DNA from: CAYFFO01 sp964342485
Lineage (GTDB): Bacteria; Chloroflexota; Dehalococcoidia; Lucifugimonadales; CAJWER01
DNA length: 26,571 nt
NCBI GenBank assembly: GCA_964342485.1
Contig: CAYFFO010000028.1
Location: 1 to 26,571, forward strand
Direction: 5' to 3'
The notes below the pieces were generated by a model that worked only from the letters and a program-made list of their open reading frames with translations, was not told the origin of the DNA and searched no databases. Positions 22,543 through 26,571 of this stretch are shown piece after piece. Position numbers and translations under genes: made by a program. Every line of letters begins with the position of its first letter. The first letter of the stretch is position 1.

Positions 22543-23964
22543 ATGGATATGGAAAGAAATTTTCGTATAGAGAAAGATTCTATGGGAGAACTGCAAGTTC
22601 CAGATGGAGCTTATTATGGAGCTCAAACTATGCGAGCAACATTAAATTTCCCGATCAGCGATCTCAGGTTTCCCAGATCGTTTATTCGTGCCCTAGGACA
22701 AATAAAACAGGCTGCAGCTAAAGTAAATTCCGAATTACAATTACTTGATCCAAATATTTCAAAAAATATTATAGCGGCCGCAGAAGAAGTAATTCATGGA
22801 GATCTAGATAATCAATTTGTAGTAGATATCTTTCAAACCGGATCTGGCACATCCACTAATATGAATATCAACGAAGTGATATCAAATCGTGCTATTCAAA
22901 TGCTAGGAGGGGTCTTAGGCTCAAAAGATCCTGTACATCCTAATGACCATGTTAATCTAGGCCAGTCTTCAAATGATGTGATACCAACTGCTATCCATAT
23001 AGCTGCACTTTATGAGATAAAAAACCGATTGATTCCTTCTCTTGATCTACTCAAAAATCAACTGGCGATCAAGGCTAAGGAATTTATGCCAATAGTCAAA
23101 ACCGGACGTACACATTTACAGGATGCTACTCCCATCAGATTAGGGCAAGAATTCGAAGGTTACCTTGGACAGATAGAGCGTGGAATTCAAAGAGTACATG
23201 AATCTATGGCAGGGCTCTCAGAAGTTGCTTTAGGTGGAACTGCTGTAGGTACTGGAGTAAATACACATCCTGAATTCGCATCCAAAGTATGCTCAAACCT
23301 TTCCGAAATACTTAAATTAGATATCACTGAAACCAATAACCATTTCCAAGCCCAAAGTAGCTTAGATGCAGTTGTTGAAACCAGTGGATCGCTAAAAACA
23401 CTTGCAGTGTCACTTATGAAAATTGCTAATGACCTCCGTTGGCTTGGATCAGGCCCAAGAGCAGGAATAGGTGAAATAGATCTCCCAGAAGTTCAGCCAG
23501 GAAGCTCTATAATGCCGGGCAAAGTTAATCCTGTGATCCCAGAATCTGTATGCCAAGTAGCAAGTCAGGTTATCGGTAATGACGCTACTATCACTATAGC
23601 TGGCCAATCAGGTAATTTTGAAATTAACGTAATGATGCCTGTTGCAGCACACAATATCCTACAATCGATTAGCATACTTTCAACCTCAAGTCGAAATCTT
23701 GCTGCCCAATGTGTTGAAGGAATTAAAGCTACAGAACATGGAAATAAAATGGTGCATCATGGGCTTGCAATTGTCACAACCCTAGTTCCCCACATCGGAT
23801 ACGATAAAAGCGCGTCAATAGCCAAGGAAGCCCAAGCTACATCAGAAAGTATTAAAACAGTAGCACTCCGTCGTACCAGTTTTAGCGAAACTGAACTCGA
23901 TAAGATATTGGACCCTGAGTCCATGACAGATCCGCGTCTCGCACCAAAAGTGTCATTGGGATAG
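22543..23964 (+). CDS. fumC: Class II fumarate hydratase
   Basis: A 473-residue fumarase of the aspartase/fumarase superfamily, interconverting fumarate and malate in the citric acid cycle. FRIEKDSMGE opens the conserved part. FQTGSGTSTNMNINEVI, HPNDHVNLGQSSNDVIPTA and KTGRTHLQDATP (catalytic His about H191) follow. GSSIMPGKVNP carries the mobile-loop serine (about S321-322). The frame is open from ATG 22489 with in-frame ATGs at 22507, 22531, 22543 and 22549. I chose 22543 because GGAG (22533-22536) is six bases upstream and the length then matches the family. Aspartase has a closely related signature, but the sequence reads as FumC. It is convergent with the threonine-synthase-like gene (29-bp gap). 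Confidence 0.93.
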   Translation: MDMERNFRIEKDSMGELQVPDGAYYGAQTMRATLNFPISDLRFPRSFIRALGQIKQAAAKVNSELQLLDPNISKNIIAAAEEVIHGDLDNQFVVDIFQTGSGTSTNMNINEVISNRAIQMLGGVLGSKDPVHPNDHVNLGQSSNDVIPTAIHIAALYEIKNRLIPSLDLLKNQLAIKAKEFMPIVKTGRTHLQDATPIRLGQEFEGYLGQIERGIQRVHESMAGLSEVALGGTAVGTGVNTHPEFASKVCSNLSEILKLDITETNNHFQAQSSLDAVVETSGSLKTLAVSLMKIANDLRWLGSGPRAGIGEIDLPEVQPGSSIMPGKVNPVIPESVCQVASQVIGNDATITIAGQSGNFEINVMMPVAAHNILQSISILSTSSRNLAAQCVEGIKATEHGNKMVHHGLAIVTTLVPHIGYDKSASIAKEAQATSESIKTVALRRTSFSETELDKILDPESMTDPRLAPKVSLG

Positions 23965-23993
23965 TAATTTATAAAATACGCTTGAATAAAAAC

Positions 23994-25163
23994 TTAAACT
24001 AATACATCGAGATATTTTATAGATGATCCGGTATTGAGAAGTAAAACAGTCTCATGCGGAAGAATGGTCCCAGATTCAAGTAACTTTTTCAAAGCTGATA
24101 GTGTAGCCGCTCCTTCTGGGCACGCAAAAATACCTTCCTTTACAAAAATCTCCCTAACAGAACTAAGAATCTCTTCATCAGAAACTGTGACTCCTCCTCC
24201 TCGGCTCTCTTTTAAGACTCTTAACATTAGATAATCACCTATCGCTTTTGGAACCCTCATACCGGATGCTATAGTATTAGCATTTTCCCAAGGCTCAGCA
24301 AACTCATCACCTCTGTTAAAAGCACGAACTATAGGAGCACAGCCTTCGGATTGTACGCTATACATCCTGGGTCTTTTTGTATCGATCCAGTCCATACATT
24401 CCATCTCCTGAAATGATTTCCAGAATCCTACTATGCCTGTACCACCTCCAGTTGGATAGATTATTGCATCCGGAAGTTTCCAATCTAATTGTTCAGCCAA
24501 TTCATAACCCATGGTCTTTTTCCCTTCTACTCTATATGGTTCTTGTAAAGTAGACACATCAAAAAGACCCTCCTTCCTTGCCTTTTCCTTTGAAATTATC
24601 CCAGCATCTGAAATCAGTCCATCCACAAGAGTGAGATTTGCCCCTGCAAACTCAACTTCAATCCTATTAGCTTCAGGTGCATCACTAGGCATGAAAATGT
24701 GAGCTTCCATACCTGCTTTGGATGCATATGCAGCTAAAGCACCGCCAGCGTTGCCTGCTGAAGGCATAGTCAACTTAGTTAACCCAAGTTCCTTGGCTTT
24801 AGAAACCGCGGCTGAAAGTCCCCTTGCTTTGAAGCTAGCTGTCGGATTTAATCCTTCATCCTTGATTAATAGGTTTGACATACCTATACTTTCGGCCAAT
24901 CTATTTGCTTCTAACAAAGGAGTGAACCCTTCCCCTAAGCTAACTATATTACTCTCATTTAGAACAGGCATAACTTCAAAATATCTCCACATCGATGCTA
25001 TTCTGCTACTAAATTTGCTCCTGTCCAAATGTTTTCTTGCTTTATCAAGATCATATTGTGGATAGAGTACTTTGTCACAGTTATGGCAAGTTCTTATGGG
25101 CTGATCACCCGAATACGTTTTGTCACAATAGGTACATTCAAGACCAATAAAATAATTGTCCAT
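23994..25163 (-). CDS. thrC: Threonine-synthase-like PLP enzyme with N-terminal zinc ribbon
   Basis: A 389-residue fold-type II PLP enzyme. C10/C13 (CTYC) and C26/C29 (CHNC) form an N-terminal zinc-ribbon-like module seen in one branch of threonine synthases. SLGEGFTPL follows, the PLP lysine is K112 in NPTASFKARG, SAGNAGGALAAYA binds the substrate side, and TGGGTG (about 240-245) holds the cofactor phosphate. Threonine synthase converts O-phosphohomoserine to threonine; a related lyase cannot be excluded. The frame extends upstream to 25337, but that would run through the start of the divergent gene. ATG 25163 with GGAAGGG just upstream fits the family start. Confidence 0.87.
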   Translation of the reverse strand: MDNYFIGLECTYCDKTYSGDQPIRTCHNCDKVLYPQYDLDKARKHLDRSKFSSRIASMWRYFEVMPVLNESNIVSLGEGFTPLLEANRLAESIGMSNLLIKDEGLNPTASFKARGLSAAVSKAKELGLTKLTMPSAGNAGGALAAYASKAGMEAHIFMPSDAPEANRIEVEFAGANLTLVDGLISDAGIISKEKARKEGLFDVSTLQEPYRVEGKKTMGYELAEQLDWKLPDAIIYPTGGGTGIVGFWKSFQEMECMDWIDTKRPRMYSVQSEGCAPIVRAFNRGDEFAEPWENANTIASGMRVPKAIGDYLMLRVLKESRGGGVTVSDEEILSSVREIFVKEGIFACPEGAATLSALKKLLESGTILPHETVLLLNTGSSIKYLDVLV

Positions 25164-25176
25164 TTCTACCCTTCCA

Positions 25177-25204
25177 TTGCATATTGTTTCTACGAGTTTA
25201 TAAT
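25177..25204 (+). promoter_or_regulatory. Candidate promoter of the aminotransferase gene
   Basis: A consensus TATAAT (25199-25204) lies 35 bp before the ATG, with a weak -35 TTGCAT (25177-25182) at 16 bases. The whole divergent gap is only 75 bp, so this promoter and that of the threonine-synthase-like gene must interleave. Confidence 0.4.
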
Positions 25205-25238
25205 TAAATAAAGAAAATACCAATTGTAAAGGAAGAAC

Positions 25239-26567
25239 ATGGTTACGCCAATTGAAAAGACTTATATTGATACTCATCCAAAATCTGCTGAATATTATGC
25301 TGAATCTAAAGAACTCTTCCCAAATGGTGTGACTCACGATGCTCGCAACCTAAAACCCTTTCCTTATTTTGTAAGCCATGCTCAAGGGTCAAGAAAATGG
25401 GATGTAGATGGCAACGAGATTATCGATTATAAAGGCGGACATGGAGCCCTCATATTAGGTCACAATCACCCAGCAATCGTAAATGCAGTGACAGACCAAA
25501 TAACTAAAGGTACTCATTTCGCTGCATCCACGGAACTAGAGATCAATTGGGCAAACCTGGTTAAAGACCTTATCCCTTGTTCTGAGAAGGTTAGATTCCA
25601 TAGTTCGGGTACGGAAGCTACTATGATGGCTATACGAATGGCCAGAGCATACACCGGTAAAAGTAAGCTAGTTAAATTCACAGACCACTTCCACGGATGG
25701 CACGACTATGTTAGAAGCCATGAGCCAGCTTATGGGGGAATACCAATAGAAACAGCCAATACAGTTATATCAATCCCTCCTAACGATATATCTATTGTTG
25801 AAAAAACTTTATCGAACAATCAAGATATAGCAGCTGTGATTCTAGAACCCACTGGAGCACATATGGGGGATACACCGGTAAGACCAAGCTTCTTGGGAGA
25901 ACTTCGTGAATTAACAAGTCGAAAAGGAGTAGTTCTTATATTCGATGAAGTCGTTACAGGCTTTAGAACTTCACCGGGAGGGGCTCAGGCATTATATGGA
26001 GTGACTCCAGACCTTTGCACAATGGCTAAAATTCTTGGTGGAGGATTACCTGGTGGCGGTGTAACGGGTAAGGCAGATATCATAGATATGATTCAACTTA
26101 GAGACGATTCTGATTTCAATAAGCATCAAAGAATTGGGCATAATGGAACATTCAACGCAAATCCATTATCCGCTGCAGCCGGTGTAGAGACATTACAACT
26201 CATAAAAAACGATACGATAAATATCAAAGCGAATAAAGCTGCAGAAAGATTGAAATCTGGCCTTAATGATATGCTCTCAAATATGGAAATCGTTGGTACA
26301 GCTACAGGTGTAGCATCAGCTATTTTTCTAAGACTTGGAATTGACGTCGATCCAGATGACGATGAAATAGTATTCACTAAGGAACAAGAACATACTCTAG
26401 GCAATTCAGTTATCAAAGACCAGTTAACTTTGGCAATGTACAATAATGGAGTTGATGGGGGTCCAAGATTCATAGTGAGTTCTATTCATACCGATAGTGA
26501 CATAAATGAGACAATTGAATCTACTAGTAAAGCGTTATCAGACCTGAGGAACCAAGGGCTTGTCTGA
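25239..26567 (+). CDS. Class III aminotransferase, glutamate-1-semialdehyde aminomutase-like
   Basis: A 442-residue class III PLP aminotransferase. HSSGTEATMMAIRMAR, FHGWHD, ILEPTGAHMG, IFDEVVTGFR (D236 contacts the pyridine nitrogen) and the PLP lysine K264 in MAKILGGGLPGGG are all present. The order GELRELT, then VTGFR, GGAQALYGVTPDL and KILGGGLP is very close to HemL, which makes 5-aminolevulinate for haem. Several positions conserved in HemL differ, for example GGGLPVGAYGG reads GGGLPGGGVTG. It may therefore be a HemL paralogue acting on another amino acid or beta-amino acid. The ATG has AAGGAAG upstream. The gene ends 4 bp before the window edge. Confidence 0.85.
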   Translation: MVTPIEKTYIDTHPKSAEYYAESKELFPNGVTHDARNLKPFPYFVSHAQGSRKWDVDGNEIIDYKGGHGALILGHNHPAIVNAVTDQITKGTHFAASTELEINWANLVKDLIPCSEKVRFHSSGTEATMMAIRMARAYTGKSKLVKFTDHFHGWHDYVRSHEPAYGGIPIETANTVISIPPNDISIVEKTLSNNQDIAAVILEPTGAHMGDTPVRPSFLGELRELTSRKGVVLIFDEVVTGFRTSPGGAQALYGVTPDLCTMAKILGGGLPGGGVTGKADIIDMIQLRDDSDFNKHQRIGHNGTFNANPLSAAAGVETLQLIKNDTINIKANKAAERLKSGLNDMLSNMEIVGTATGVASAIFLRLGIDVDPDDDEIVFTKEQEHTLGNSVIKDQLTLAMYNNGVDGGPRFIVSSIHTDSDINETIESTSKALSDLRNQGLV

Positions 26568-26571
26568 GCAA

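Noticed and set aside
25164..25337. N-terminal extension of the threonine-synthase-like protein
   Set aside because: It would overlap the start of the divergent aminotransferase gene, shows no family similarity, and ATG 25163 has a better ribosome-binding site.
1..26571. CRISPR arrays, insertion sequences, phage genes or integration sites
   Set aside because: No spaced direct repeats, transposase, integrase or target-site duplications were seen.

Overview
The window looks like a piece of a low-GC (about 38-40% by eye) bacterial chromosome. Gene content and order fit Chloroflexota, perhaps a marine SAR202/Dehalococcoidia-type lineage. This is an inference from tRNA-Tyr/tRNA-Thr/tuf/rpmG/secE/nusG/rplKAJL not followed by rpoBC, an enolase-superfamily gene, a large NorD-like VWA protein and many catabolic or racemase-type enzymes. 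No marker here settles the taxonomy. No insertion sequence, CRISPR array, prophage or rRNA gene was seen, and no gene-free stretch exceeds 300 bases.

Layout. Bases 3-1169 hold the 3' part of a sulfatase gene cut by the window edge; the first 44 bases form a perfect 17-bp inverted repeat. A minus-strand tRNA-Trp follows, then an overlapping speD-like/speB pair (1490-2810). This pair may be an arginine-to-putrescine module rather than a spermidine module. From 3035 to 7923 runs the translation block: tRNA-Tyr, tRNA-Thr, EF-Tu, L33, SecE, NusG, L11, L1, an L10-type leader with a terminator-like hairpin, L10 and L7/L12. The block ends at a convergent junction with a LarA-family gene, where rpoBC would follow in many bacteria.

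From 7933 to 17270 everything is on the minus strand. One set holds a LarA-family nickel racemase, an M20 peptidase and an OSBS/N-acylamino-acid-racemase-like enolase-superfamily enzyme. Upstream of it lies a probable operon, coaE - CbbQ/NorQ-type AAA+ ATPase - NudL-like CoA pyrophosphatase - 1085-residue VWA protein. It starts from a good promoter whose spacer carries a perfect 12-bp palindrome. This is the least conventional part of the window: an AAA+/VWA chaperone pair with no visible client, placed between CoA-synthesis and CoA-hydrolysis enzymes.

The right third holds selA (possibly leaderless), rarA, a DapA-family lyase lacking dihydrodipicolinate-synthase signature residues, a threonine aldolase divergent from class II fumarase with overlapping -35 boxes, and a threonine-synthase-like enzyme divergent from a glutamate-1-semialdehyde-aminomutase-like class III aminotransferase. 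TTG start codons are frequent (speD, rplK, rplJ, enolase-family gene, coaE, dapA-family gene), most with a clear Shine-Dalgarno sequence.
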